A stretch of DNA of 64,000 nucleotides from Hesseltinella vesiculosa (GCA_002104935.1 MCGT01000001.1:496001-560000), one strand, 5' to 3'. Positions 24,300 to 36,378 are shown, numbered from the stretch's first letter. Program-made: numbers and translations. Notes: generated from the letters alone by a model not told the origin.

Positions 24300-24759
24300 G
24301 TTTTCAATATTGGAATGCGTAGAAAAGTTTTACAAAGGAAAAGAACGTCGAGTGAGAAGAAAACGCTGCCTTTTTATCGCCAAAAAAATACGGAGTCTGA
24401 CTAGCGGCGACTGAAATGATAGTGCAGTGTACCGGCTACTTTCAAAGCACGTTGGGAAAAATGCTGTCCAGGCAGCAGCAGCCAAAAAAATACCTGCACG
24501 TGATTTGCAGAAATGAAAGAAGGGAGTTTCGCTTGAACAATGTCGTCATCCAACAATCAACACCCCTTTCTTAACACACCTGCACTGTAATTGGCATTGC
24601 CTAGCTGAGGACCACAGAAATGTGTCTCCATTAATGACCCTACACTCATATAAAAAGTCTTCTTTGACTGCCGGGTAAAAAAGTCCATTTTTTCTTCTCT
24701 CCTTCATTCGCTCATTGTTGCCATTCTACCCATTTCGTTTTTTTATAGTTCTGATCACA
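24300..24759. other. Divergent promoter between xanthine dioxygenase and chitinase genes
   Basis: The 460 bp between the two start codons contain no coding signal. The chitinase side has a clear TATA box (listed separately) followed by a pyrimidine-rich leader. The dioxygenase side is A-rich. Several GC-containing motifs such as CACGTGATTTG near 24497 could bind bHLH factors, but this is only a pattern match. Confidence 0.45.
24649..24655 (+). promoter_or_regulatory. TATA box of the chitinase gene
   Basis: TATAAAA sits 105 bp upstream of the chitinase ATG at 24760, followed by a T/C-rich leader. This is a standard arrangement for an inducible fungal gene. Confidence 0.55.
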
Positions 24760-26065
24760 ATGCTTCTAGTTACACTACTGATAGCCTGGCTCCCTGGTTT
24801 GGTTTTAGCCCGAGGATTGAAAATTGCAGAATACTGGTAAGAGGTCATCCATTTTTGGCTGTGAAGTCATCCTTTTCACCCAGGGGTCAAAACTCAGCCA
24901 GTGTGTCAAGCGGAGGTGCTGAAGCTCAAAAGGTACCATTAAAACCAACGCTAAAAAAAATAAGCATTAACATCATTGATCCCGGTCAAACGTAGTCTCT
25001 CTCAGACTACTGTCAAGATGATTACCAAGATATCATGATCATTTCGTTTGTGCATCAATTCGGTACAAATGAGCAACTTGCTTTTGACATTTCCACTGAG
25101 GGAAACAAATGCCAGGGCCTCATCCAAGGCACCCAACTGCTCGACTGTCGGCAAATGGAAAAGGAAATTCAAGCTTGCCAGAAAAAGGGCAAAATTGTCC
25201 TTCTCTCCTTGGGTGGCGCTAGCGGCTCGTATGGGCTCGCCTCCCCTCATGACGGCCAAATCTGGGCTGACCGTCTATGGAACACGTTTGGCAAAGGCAC
25301 GAGCAAATACCGCCCTTTTGGTTCGGCCTCTGTGGATGGATTTGATCTGGATATCGAAGCCGGCAGCTCCGAGGGCTACATTGCCTTCATCAGCACCATG
25401 CGAGCTCATTATCGTACGCTATCTCCGCATAAAAAAAAAACGTTGACTCCTTTTTTTTTTTTTTTTCCCATTTTGCGCGTGGCCCAGACCAAGACGCATC
25501 CAAGCGTTATTACATTACTGGGTAAATTTGACAGAAATCCCATTTGTAGTTAATGAACGCCGCCCCCCTTCTTTTTCCCGTAGTGCCCCACAATGTCCAT
25601 TCCCTGATGCTAGCTTAGGAAGCGCCTTGGATCATGCCTGGTTTGACTATGTGTGGGTCCAGTTCTATAACAATGTAAAAATCTGCAGGCAAAAGAACTG
25701 CATCTGTTGCTCATATCTTCTTCCTTCAGTACTGCAACCTAAAAGGTGGCCAATTCAATTACGACATTTGGGAGACGTGGGCCAAAACCAAGAGCAAAAA
25801 CAAAAATGTGCAGCTGTTCCTCGGTATCCCTGCGAGCAAATCTGCCGCTGGCTCAGGCTATGTTCCACTGAAAGACTTGTCCAGGTCCATAAGGAAATTG
25901 AAATCTTCGCCTTACTTTGGAGGTGTCATGATGTGGGACGTGTCCCAGGCCTATCTGAACAAGGCTGGCAGGGCTGGGTCCTTTGCAAAGGCTGTCTACC
26001 GCTTGGTCAAGCCTGCGCACGAACTCCGCTCTTTGAAAAAAAAAATCAAGGTGCGGATTTCGTGA
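24760..26065 (+). CDS. Secreted class III (hevamine-type) GH18 chitinase
   Basis: It hydrolyses beta-1,4-linked N-acetylglucosamine polymers, in cell-wall remodelling or external chitin use. Exons 24760-24836, 24884-24932, 24996-25413, 25488-25521, 25584-25674 and 25730-26065 give 334 residues. The first 17 or so residues form a hydrophobic signal peptide. The mature protein begins near [15 protein letters not shown], the family's first strand. The catalytic motif DGFDLDIE (about residues 156-163) keeps all the Asp and the acid Glu. APQCPFPDA and [10 protein letters not shown] are further class III landmarks. No chitin-binding module or GPI signal follows. The protein ends in a short basic tail (KKKIK), so it is probably soluble and secreted. 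One exon is only 34 nt. Confidence 0.92.
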
Positions 26066-27685
26066 TTTTAAAAATGGCGTCATCTCGCCATTTTCGAAAA
26101 TCACCTTGGAGGGTCAAAAGAAGTCGCAGCGAGGCGCCAAAGATTTTTTTTTTCGCGTCGCTCTTGTATTTGTTGTTTACTTTTGACATTTATTTATTAA
26201 ATAGCGTAACTTTCCAAACAATCTTGCATACGAGCTGCTCCCACTTCACTGATCATTCTATCTTTCCTCCTCTCGTCACCGTGCAGCCAGGCAACAGGAA
26301 AGCGGGTGCCGCGGCGATTGAATATTGGCCAATTGTGCTCGACTTCTTGCAGGGCGTTGTCGTGCTTGGAAGAAGGAGCATTGGACGGATCTACACTGTC
26401 TGATCTCTTTGCTATTTCAAAAAGAAGTCGCTACCTTCGATCTTATAAAAAGCTGCTGTTGCTTTTTTTTTTTTTTTAAAAAAAAAAAAGAGGCCTGACC
26501 GACACTGGTTGCTGCAAGTGATCGCCAGCAAGCCAGTCGGCCTGCACATGGCACTGGCTGCTCCAAGTGTTTGGCAATGAGTCTTGGTGACGGATGATGC
26601 TTTTTACAGAATTATCTCGTTACGCCAAGACTTTGCCTAACGCAAGTAGGATGGGGGGGATGGAGAATGAAGAAGGTTTGGCTCAGCTCTCGCTGCTCAT
26701 TGTCTTCCCCTGCTTATTTTCTGGTGGATTGCTGTCAAAATGCACCAGATTTTTTTTCCTTGTCTTACTTGTAGGATTCCGTTGCTTGCTGTTCTTTTTG
26801 ACGTTTTACTTTCAAAAGAGAGAATTAGATTAGGTGCATTTTCAGAGCAGATGTTGGCTGGTGCTGTCAAACGTTTAAGCTTCCTCGTTGAATGGTTCTT
26901 TGTGTTTGTGTGCCTCCTTGAATAGGAAATTTGCACTGGAACGTGGTAGAAAATACTGAGCAGATTCAAGATTTGGACCGTGAGAGGGTGACAAAATGGA
27001 ACTGCAACGTGGCGTAGCTCAAGTGACAGAAGCAAGAAAGGAAAACGCCGCGCATCCGGGAAAAATGGCAATGGAGATATGGGAAGGCAACAAGCTGGGG
27101 AACCAATTGGCAGTTCTAATGAGGCCTGGCAAGAAACCTTGCTACCGTGTAACAATGGCGTGAGACTCGACTTTAAGCTTGAAGAGGTTGGGTAAGGTGA
27201 AAATAAGTTCGGACCCAGTCAATGACATTCACCAATGCTTGATGCTGGCTTGCGTTTTGCAGGAATGGGATCAATGGTTTTTCCTAGACAATATACAGAT
27301 GAGCCACCATCCGTTTTTTTTTTTTTATTACTTCCAAAATTAGACACTGTCAGATCTTGGTTGTTTTTTTATAAAAAAAAAAAAGGTTTGTATAGAGTTG
27401 GAGGGCAAAAATAAAAGCTCGAAGGAGGCTCCCATTTGAAAGGATGGAGACGTGGGGAAAACCTACTTGTTTGTGAGTGGCCGATTTTTTATGTGAGTCA
27501 AAACTTTAAAATGGGCCGGTGAATGATTGGCTTCCGCTCAGAAGGCGCATGAAGAAGGAAAAGCTGATTGTCCCAAAGGGGAAAGGGGGAAAAACTCCCC
27601 TTTTCCTTAAAAGCCTTTTTTGGGCACCTTTTTTGTCATTTTCTTTCTTTTCGCCACTCTTTTCTCATTTTCCTAAAGACGAACC
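26066..27685. other. Intergenic region between chitinase and MFS genes
   Basis: About 1.6 kb with no recognised gene. The left part includes the chitinase 3' flank. Near 26500-26560, two similar units (CACTGGTTGCTGCAAGTG and CACTGGCTGCTCCAAGTG) form a short direct repeat. A minus-strand open frame of 152 codons (26697-27155) has no recognisable domain and is treated as chance. The right end is the MFS promoter. Confidence 0.5.
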
Positions 27686-30028
27686 ATGGCAGAAAAGGAA
27701 CAAGTTGAGGGGATTACCATGACTGAAAAGATCGAAAGCGAGCTGACTACTAAAGATATCGAAACGCCTGGCAAAGCTGACGATGGTTATATTCCTCCTG
27801 GTCCTGAAGAAATGCGCAAATTGCAATGGAAGCTGGATTTACGAATTGTGCCGTGGCTGTAAGCTCGTTTTCATTTCTCCAACGCCGTTTCTGATTTTTT
27901 GTATTATTATTTTTTTTTTTAGTTCATTGTTGTACCTGTGTTCCTTCTTGGATCGGGTAAACATAGGTAAAATCGTTGTCCCATGCAGTTGTCTAGCCAA
28001 GCTTGCTCACTCTCTTTCAAACAGGCAATGCAAAGCTGGCTGGGATCGTTCAAGATATTGGCATCACGCCAAACAATTATAATTTGGCACTCTCTATTTT
28101 CTTTATTGGCTATGTAATTCTTTTGTAAAAGTTAAAATAATAGCCAGGCTGACGGTTCTATTTTATCCGGTAGATCATTTTCGAGATTCCTTCCAACCTC
28201 ATTTTGAAACATATTGGGCCTCATAAATGGATTCCTATTGTGATGATCTGCTGGGGCGTGACCATGGCTTCCATGGCTGCTGTGTCCAACACGTCAGGTT
28301 TATTAGCCGCTCGCTTCTTTTTGGGTATCACTGGTAAGCCAAGAGATCGGCGTGAGGCTTTGCGAGGCTTGATCATTTTCATCGTTTTTTTTTTTTTTTT
28401 GTTTCAAATAGAGGCTGGTCTGTTCCCTGGGTAAGCATTTGTGAAAAAAAGAAAAAAAAAAAGGAAGAGACTAACGTGGATCATGGTAGTTCTCTTTACT
28501 TTTTAAGTTTATTCTTTACCCGCAAGGAGCAGGCGACTCGAGTGGCTCTCTTCTTTGGCAGTGCTACGGTTGCGGGCGTAAGTTCAAAATGACCGATGGT
28601 GTGACATTGCCACTTATAAGCTATTTCTTCCTGTAGGCATTTGGTGGTGTGTTGGTGAGTCCGGAAGGAAGAAGTGACAATCCTAAACTCATCTCTTTCT
28701 CCATTGTGCAGGGCTATGGTATCATGCAAATGAACGGCGTCCGCGGTTTGGCTGGCTGGGTAAGAAAAAACGGAGCCGCCCCTGGCACCTTGCTGCCTCC
28801 TTTCTCACCCTATTGTATTTTTTTTATCATTGGTCATCAGCAATGGATCTTTATTATTGAAGCTCTACCTACGATTGCGTTGTCCTTTTTGACGTACTTC
28901 GTACTACCTGATGTGCCTCGCCGTGCCAAGTTTTTGACTGATCGTGAACGTGAAATTGTCCTTCACCGCCTTGCTGAAGATGCCGGTCCTGCGACGGAAG
29001 AACATTTCAGCTGGAGACAATTCCGCTATGCTGTCATGGATTGGAAGGTGTACATGCATTCCCTGATCTACATTTGCGTAAGGCATCCACGAACATCATC
29101 TTCAAGGGACTGAACGCTGCTTTATTTAGGGCTCCACACCATTGTATTCGCTGTCTCTGTTCATGCCTAGTATCATTCAAGGCATGGGCTTCACTGACTT
29201 GCGTGCCCAAGCCATGTCCACGCCTCCGTATGTTTTTGCCTTCTTCTTCACTGTGGGCATCGCCATTCATAGTGATCGTCGCACTGAACGTGGCCTTCAT
29301 ATCGCTGTACCTGCCTTTGTGGGTATGATCGGTTACATGCTCCTGATTGTCCTTGCGGACAAGGGTGCTACGGCTCGTTACGTGGCTGCTTGTATCACTG
29401 CTATTGGTGTCTTTGCTCATATCCCTGCCATGCTTTCCTGGTTTGCAAACACCTTTGGCGGCCACACAAAGAAGGGCGTGACCACGGCTATCTGTGTGAT
29501 GATTGGTAAGGTTCATAGGCTTGTGCTTTTGAAGTGGACTCATTTCTTTTTTTCTTACCATCTCCGTAGGCAATGTGGTATGGCTGGAAAGAGTCGAGAC
29601 CAAGAAGAAAAAAAAAAGAGAGGAGAGTGGTCACTCACGGATTTTATTATTTTCATATAGGGTGGTGCTATTGGCGGCCAGGTAAAGATCTGGAGAGAAT
29701 GGGCAGTGGAACAAGTTAGAAAAGACTGACGCGTGTTCTTCCCCTTTACACAGGTGTACCGTGCTGATGATGGGCCTTTGTACAGACGCGGTAATGAAAT
29801 TTGCTGTGGGCTAATGGCCGGCGTGGTCGTGTTCTCTTTGATCTTCAAGTATTTGCTGGAGCGTGAAAACAAGCGCAGAGACAACCTGACACCCGAGCAA
29901 TATGCCAAGGAAGCTGCTGTGCCTGAGCCTTGCGACTGGGTAAGAGAGGATGGAAGTGAGAAAAAAAAAAGCAGGTGAACTCATCGCCTCCTTCTTCTTA
30001 GCACCCTGACTTCAGATACGTGTCATAA
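27686..30028 (+). CDS. Major facilitator transporter, DAL5/TNA1-type anion:cation symporter family
   Basis: This family imports organic anions such as allantoate, nicotinate or vitamins across the plasma membrane. Fourteen exons: 27686-27858, 27923-27966, 28025-28113, 28174-28333, 28412-28430, 28490-28577, 28637-28654, 28712-28759, 28841-29077, 29130-29505, 29570-29577, 29661-29681, 29754-29939, 30002-30028. They give 497 residues. The hallmark SFLDRVNIGNAKLAG follows membrane segment 1, and FEIPSNLILKHIGP and the GLFPG turn match the family. About 12 membrane segments are expected, with a long cytosolic loop after segment 6 (PDVPRRAKFLTDRERE). Several exons are tiny, including one of 8 nt (see findings). 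Substrate cannot be assigned. The acidic N-terminus (about 50 residues) is typical. Confidence 0.9.
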
Positions 30029-30764
30029 ATCATTTGTTGTTTTTTTCTTGTAACTAATATCACCTTTATTTACATTGCATTGTAAAAATAAAATAATCAA
30101 CGCTTACTTCTCACCACAAAAAGGGCAAGAATAAGGGCACCTTGCCTCAGTTGCAGTCAAGGATGCCTTTCATCTCCGGGAGAGCCCCGCTGCCACGTCG
30201 CTATTCAAATGAATAAAAAAAAAAAAACGTCCGTGAGCCGAGTGTATCAACACGGTATCCGAGGAAAGGGCGGTATGGCCAATGAGAGAATTCTCACGTC
30301 ATGGAATACTGCTAACCCCACAACACTGCTAGCCCGTGCATCCTAGAGGCGAACAGAGTTTTTTTTTTTTTTTTTTTGGGTTCACCTCCCCCCTGCTCCT
30401 TCGGGAAGATGACCCTTTCATGACAATGGTTACACGAAGACCTTCTTTCGGAACTCATTCAGCCCCCGACGAGAAAAAGTATACGTTGGACAATACATGT
30501 CAGTACACAGACAGCCATAGCGCTGTGGAGAAAGGAGAAAGATGAACCATTTCATCTTGGGGTCGGGCGAATGGAAAAATAAATGGCAAGGGCCAAAACG
30601 ATGGAGCGTGGGGCGGGATATTCTTTTTATTTTGGAAACACAACACCTCCTTTTTTCTTTTTCTTTCTTTCATTTTCATCTCGAGTGGTTTTTTATACAT
30701 TCTTCACTTTCTTTACTCTTGTACCGTTGGCTGTCTTTTATTTATTGGAGCAATAAGCAGTACA
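30029..30764. other. Spacer and promoter upstream of PKA catalytic subunit
   Basis: Contains the MFS 3' flank at the left, with AATAAA-like signals near 30085-30100, and the PKA leader at the right, which is pyrimidine-rich (CTTTTTC-type tracts at 30650-30690). A T run of about 19 nt lies at 30359-30377. No gene was recognised. Confidence 0.5.
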
Positions 30765-32734
30765 ATGTCGTTTTTTAACAAGATTATTGACAAGGCGAAA
30801 CACCATCATCATCACGAACACGTTGACAACCATACCCCAACGGTCACCACCACACATACCATTGAAAAAGACACAGTGGACAATGCCTCGCGAATGAGCA
30901 TTGATAAACCAAGTAAGTCGACCCTTGGGCAAAAAAAAGTGGCGTTAGGTTGGATGACAAAAAAATGGGATAGGGAGTGTGTTTGGGGCGTAAACACAGT
31001 AGCTGGGTAAGGGGAGAGGGATGGCAAAGAACAACTTTCAGGAGGAGACAAATGCTAATAAATAGATTTGACTCTAACAACTTCCAATTTTTTATTTTAG
31101 ATGATAAAGACGCAAGCGTGGATGACCATGATATGGACACAGGTACGTAGAAAAGGAGACATCTGCACAGGATCAAGCCGCTTATTTTTTTGTTTATGTT
31201 TGCCTTGTAGACTCCACCAAGACACCTTCTTCTGTGACCACACCCACGCCAACAAAACATCTCTCTAGCAACGGTATCGACGAAAAGCTACCCACCCAGT
31301 CGTCCAAGGCTGCTCACAACGCCACCGTCTTCAACGATCAAATCATCTTGCAGCAACGTCAAAATCGGCCCAAACTCAAACTCGGTGACTTCCACATCCT
31401 ACGAACGTTAGGGACTGGCTCCTTTGGTCGTGTGCATTTGGTTCAGTCACGTGTGAATGTGCGATATTATGCCATCAAAGTGCTCAAGAAAACCGAGGTT
31501 GTCCGCCTTAAACAAGTGGAACACACCAACAATGAAAAAAACATCTTGGAATCCGTCGCTCACCCCTTTTTGGTCAACATGTAAAGTCCTCCAATGAATC
31601 CTGGTCCGAGTGGTGGGAAAAAATGGATCAGGAAAGGTATATCTGACAATGCCCGAACCTTTTTTTTTTTTTTTTTTTTAGGTGGGGCACTTTTCAAGAC
31701 AAAGTCAATTTATACATGGTCATGGATTATGTTCCTGGTGGTGAACTGTTCTCTATTTTGCGTCGCTCTCAGGTAAATCAAGTAAAGAAGTCAATATCTC
31801 TTTTGTCTGACCTCCTTTATCATGGACGATTAGCGATTCCCCGATCATGTGGCCAAATTTTATGCCGCCGAGGTGGTCTTGGCCCTTGAATACCTACACT
31901 CCAAAGATATCATCTATCGGTAAGCCATCAAGGTGCACAAGCCAACAACTCAACTGCTTCTTTTTTTTTCATAGTGACTTGAAACCTGAAAACTTGTTGT
32001 TGGATGCACAGGGTCACATCAAGATTACCGATTTTGGCTTTGCCAAACATGTACCTGACATCACTTGGACTCTTTGTGGGTAGGCTATCTCTTCCCTTTT
32101 TTCATCGCCGTTGAACCCCATATTCATTCCTTTTTGTGATAGCACCCCAGATTACCTTGCTCCCGAAGTGATTCAATCAAGAGGCTATGGCAAAGGTAAA
32201 CCAGTAAAAAAATAACATTCACCCACCTCATTTTTTTTTAAAATAGCTGTGGACTGGTGGAGTTTAGGGATTTTGATTTTTGAAATGTTGGCTGGGTAAG
32301 TTTGGATGGAACGTGGCGCGCCCAAACCTATGGCGAGTGGTCTAACACAACTATTTTTTTTTTGTCTTGTTAGCCATCCACCTTTCTTCGACGAAGATCA
32401 TTTGAAGCTGTACGAAAAGATTCTTGCCGGACGCATCAAATGGCCCAGCTACTTTGACCCAAATGCCAAAGACTTGCTGAAACGATTATTGACCCCCGAT
32501 CTGTCAAAACGATACGGCAACTTGCGCAACGGAGCCGAGGATGTGAAACGACACCCATGGTTTGAAGGCGTGGATTTCAACCGTTTACTGGCACGACAAC
32601 AACGCCCTCCCTATGTCCCCTCGATCCGCGGTGATGGCGATGCCAGCCATTTCGATCGCTACCCCGAAAGCAATGAACAATATGGTGTCAACGATGGCCC
32701 TGATCCTTATCATCACTTCTTCACCGAATTCTAG
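30765..32734 (+). CDS. PKAC: cAMP-dependent protein kinase (PKA) catalytic subunit
   Basis: A Ser/Thr kinase of the AGC group that phosphorylates R-R-x-S/T sites when cAMP releases the regulatory subunit. Nine exons: 30765-30912, 31101-31142, 31211-31580, 31682-31772, 31834-31919, 31975-32079, 32143-32195, 32247-32295, 32374-32734; 434 residues. The kinase domain starts near residue 122 with the glycine loop [11 protein letters not shown], then YYAIKVLKK (catalytic Lys), [10 protein letters not shown] (HRD reads YRD, as in PKA), DFGFAK and the activation loop [14 protein letters not shown]. The C-terminal tail ends FFTEF, matching the PKA hydrophobic motif FxxF. The N-terminal 120 residues are unique and include HHHHHEH. 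Exon junctions cut inside GTP and RD codons with intact phase. The Ras exchange factor at 49-54 kb may feed the same pathway. Confidence 0.95.
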
Positions 32735-32913
32735 ATGAACCATCCCCCAGCTCTTTGGCTTCCCTTTTCTTTTTTATTTCGTCACCATTGTTGTAAAACC
32801 TCCAATTTTGTTCCTTTTTATATTTATGTTCTTTGGTATACATATGAATCAAAAGAAGTAATAAAAAACACACGTCTCTAGTAATTATCTAATCTTCTAA
32901 CGTCTTTTTCTTT

Positions 32914-34208
32914 TCAGGTGGCGTGTTTCTTAAAGTATTGAGTCATGTTTTCATAGACCAAAAAGGTGATACAAGTCCCAGGAAGCACACGGATCACACT
33001 TGGTGCCAAACCCTTGTAAAATCCACGCATCCCTTCGACGGATTTAATCTTGCGAATGCAATCAACCACACCTCGGTATTCGTCTCGTGTTTCACGGTTC
33101 TAAACGGAAAAGGATCAGCCATCTTTTTTTTTTTTTTTTTTTTTTTTTTCCGGCTGTACCTGTAAACGGCTGCGCAGAACCTGGTAGGGATACGTGGTGA
33201 CGGCAGCCACAATCTTGGACGACGTGGCCATGACAAGATATTCAGGAGTTGAGAGCTGCGCATTCCATTCTGATTTGGCCGTTTCGCCTGAGGCATGTCG
33301 TCGCTCGTTTCTCCATTTCTTCATTTCTTCATAGGCCATGAATTGGATACCACCGTGTGAAACACCAAACAAAGCAGGCACCATGCCTCGGTACATGCCT
33401 CGCAGCCCTTCCTCCGTCACCAGTCGGTAGAATCCTTGAAGAAACGATTGATAGGCGCCAGGTGTCGTTCGGGTCGTCGTACACATACGAGTCTTGATCA
33501 CCCAGATAGGGTTGGTCAAAATGGCCGTGACAGCGCCTAGGCAATATTAAAAAATGAGCCAGGGGGTCGAATGACAACGTTGTTTCAGTACCAGCTTCTG
33601 TCGAGGCAACCATATGCTGCCAAGCTTGAAGCTTGCCATGTTCATCCTTTGTCATATGCTTTTTTATAAAGCTATACCTATCAACCGGCAAGCGAATAAA
33701 AAAAAAAAAAGAACAAGAGGTCGGTGTCTGATCATCGTGAGAGAGTTGCCGTGTTTACCCCCAAAAGTAAAAGCCCCAGCTGGCTGCCGCACCCAAAGCA
33801 CTAGGCGTCACCCCTCGGTAAAGACCTGCAATACCGCCTTCATTACTCATAATGTTTCGGAAGGATCGAATCGTGCCTCCCAGCCAAGGTCGCTTATCCG
33901 ATCGTTTACTGGCATCCACTGTAAAAGAAGGTCAGCAAAAGAGAGAAAAAAAAGGCTTTGCTGTACTCCATTCCTCCAAGCGCCTACATTCTCTTTCCAT
34001 TACCTTGAAATCGAATCTTGATCATATCTAAAGGGTGTGTGAAGGTAGTCGAGATCATACCAGCAGTGAAACCAGCCAGGGCCTGATCCTACAAGACAAA
34101 AAATAAAAAGATCCACTGAGCATACTTGTTTCTTGCTGTCAAATCCATTTCAGCAAACTCTCTCCTCACCATGTGTGGAGACGAAGTGAATGATTTGGTA
34201 TCTGACAT
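32914..34208 (-). CDS. FLX1: Mitochondrial carrier, FAD/folate type (FLX1-like)
   Basis: An inner-membrane carrier of the SLC25A32/Flx1 group, which moves FAD or folate between cytosol and matrix. Exons 34208-34170, 34088-34004, 33918-33759, 33677-33592, 33536-33160 and 33099-32914 give 310 residues. Three carrier repeats are visible with signatures HPLDMIKIRFQ, NPIWVIKTRMC and YPYQVLRSRLQ. The second (NPxWxxKTR) and third (YPYQVxRxRLQ) are typical of the FAD, folate and pyrimidine-nucleotide carrier branch. An intron near 33100-33159 contains a T run of about 27 nt. The gene is followed on the same strand by COQ6 upstream of it, a flavoenzyme in the same organelle, and is convergent with PKA. 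Substrate choice between FAD and folate cannot be settled here. Confidence 0.88.
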
Positions 34209-34439
34209 GGTTGATCAAGATCACACAAAAAAAGTTAAGAGAAAAAAAAAAATAATCCTTCTGGGCTTCCCCAGATTTTAACTATTTTTTTACCTTTTTG
34301 GTTCCCCGCCCTTGGTCTTCCTAAAATGTCATGCTGAAGATCGGGCCAAGGGGATGGATGGATGGACATGGCGTTTCAGCAGCAATGCGAGTCCAGCCTC
34401 CATCACCAAACATAAAAAAAATGACAATGTATGCGTTTA

Positions 34440-36378
34440 TTATGAGGATGATGGTTTAGAAGCCATAGGCTGTTCGATGGCCATTGCATATCTCATTATT
34501 TCGCCCTAGATAGAAAAAGATGAGTTGGCCGTTGCTTGGATGGGAAGGAAATTACCTTGACGGCATCTAAATTGTTAACTGTAGAGAGACCCAGGGAGCG
34601 AAGCCAAGTGACTGGAGGGAAATCGGTCGAGAAGAGTCTATGCAGCTTGTCACAGGCACTGATCATCACGATGTTCTTCAGGTAGCGTTCGGTAGCATAG
34701 TTTCTCAACAAATGGATGCTGCCAAGATCTTGACCTTCTCGAGCCCCTTCAGCTAGCACGTAGGTCAAGTATTCCACATCAAGCAGACCTTGATTCAATC
34801 CTTGACCAGCCAGCGGATGCGTCGTATGAGCGGCATCGCTAATGACATCCATAGATAAAAAAAGTCAGACCCTACTCAACGTCATGGTTTTTTTTTTTTT
34901 GGCCGTACCCGACAAGAGCGACACGGTCGCTGACGTATCGTTCAGAATTGCGCAGACGCAAAGGGAAGCTAGCTCGGCTTCCTTCCTGCACGGCAGCGAC
35001 CTTGGGAGGTAGCCTTTTCTGATCGTTTCTCATGACTTGATCGCGCCAAGCAACTTCCCCAGCAAGATCTGGTAGCTGGCCTTGGCCGAGCTCTTTGTAA
35101 AAATAGGACAGATCAACGTGGTTTAAGCGGAAGGCTGCGTTCACTAGCTGCACAAAATCATCGGCCGAGATCGTTTTCAATAATTTTGCCAGGTGAGGTT
35201 TGGTAGACCAGACCATCGAGGCATATCCTTCACCCATCTAAGAAGTGGAAAAGGAGGTCAGCCAACGAGTTGACTTGTTATCAAATGGGCATACAGGCAA
35301 CATGGCAATGGGTCCAGTGGGTAGGAATCGCTGCCAGGCTGTGTGGTGTTCAGGGGAATCCAGTTTTAATGTGGCCACCACGCCATGAGCGTTGTAGTCC
35401 CAGCCTAGGGAGTCGATGTTTGCAAAGGAACGGACAGGGCTCTGAATGCCATCGGCACCAATCTATTCAAAAGGAAGGCAGCGGTCAGTCCAAGATGTCT
35501 CGGCTCTTCCTCCCAGCCTGTCACTCACCAATAGTCGAGCACGAAGGCTAGGCCCTTGTTCCAGATGCACCATGGGCCAGTCGGACAGGTCCAAGGCATC
35601 AATGTTGGTGTCCCCAGAAGGCTGTGTTTGTTCGATGGACGCTACACGGGTCTTGGTGAAAAGGTCCAGAGCAGCGCCTTGCTCCTGACACTGCTCCAGT
35701 CGCTTCAGCAAGGCGTGTTGTAGATGGACGTTTTCAATCATATAGGCGATGTTTGATTCGTCCTTTTGCTGTGTCGTGTCGGCCATGGAGGCATCAAAAT
35801 GGATATGAGCGTCTGTCACACCATCCCACACCCGCATATCGCTGTAAGGGTTGGCGCGACCAGGGGTGAAAAAGTCCGTGGCTCCAATATCTTAAAAGTA
35901 CGCACGTCAAGGAAAAAAAAAAAAAAAAAAAGATGGTAATACGCAAGGGAAGTGAAAAGTGATGAGATCAGTCTTCTTATTTTTCTTAGATCGGCTGGCT
36001 ACCTTGCAAGAATCGCATGGAGCCAGGGGTCAAGGAAACTGTGCGATTAGAAAAGTCGTCTGGCTGTGCTGTCCATGTCAAGGTGTTCGATAAATCCATG
36101 GCTTCGATCAATGCAATGCGTTGTTGTTTTAAGTATGGCTGGCTGGCTACATGTTCATGGGAGACGCAAAAGAAGACACGAGAATGAGAACCAAGCTAAA
36201 ATCACCTCCATTGACAAAAAAAGCGGTTACCTAAAGAGCAGGCCAATGCGGTGCCAGCAACACCGCCACCCACAATCACAATGTCATACACATTATCTAG
36301 ATTTTGTGTTGCATAGAAGCGACGAGCACCATGAGCGCGGGTCTGGCGCAAAAGCGCCTTTGACAATTGAGTAAGCAT
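34440..36378 (-). CDS. COQ6: Ubiquinone biosynthesis monooxygenase COQ6
   Basis: COQ6 is the mitochondrial FAD-dependent hydroxylase that adds the C5 hydroxyl in coenzyme Q synthesis. Exons 36378-36231, 36146-36003, 35890-35529, 35462-35295, 35237-34909, 34838-34556 and 34505-34440 give 499 residues. The N-terminus is basic and Ser/Ala/Gln-rich (LTQLSKALLRQTRAHGARRF), a plausible matrix-targeting peptide. The first FAD motif is VIVGGGVAGTALACSL (about residue 33), the middle motif IGADGIQSPVR, and the second FAD motif GDAAHTTHPLAGQGLNQG (about residue 384). This last motif distinguishes COQ6/UbiH-type hydroxylases. The short last exon adds a non-conserved Ser-ended tail. It probably acts in the CoQ synthome on the inner membrane. 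Confidence 0.94.

Noticed and set aside
25528..26403. Plus-strand open frame of 291 codons across the chitinase gene and its 3' flank
   Set aside because: It overlaps the chitinase exons in another frame. The chitinase frame has the catalytic motif and correct splice phases, so this frame is a by-product.
26500..26580. Short direct repeat of CACTGG-CTGC-AAGTG units
   Set aside because: Only two units with mismatches; too short to call an element. Mentioned in the spacer entry only.
26697..27155. Minus-strand open frame of 152 codons between the chitinase and transporter genes
   Set aside because: No domain or recognisable composition, and no splice continuation. Treated as chance.
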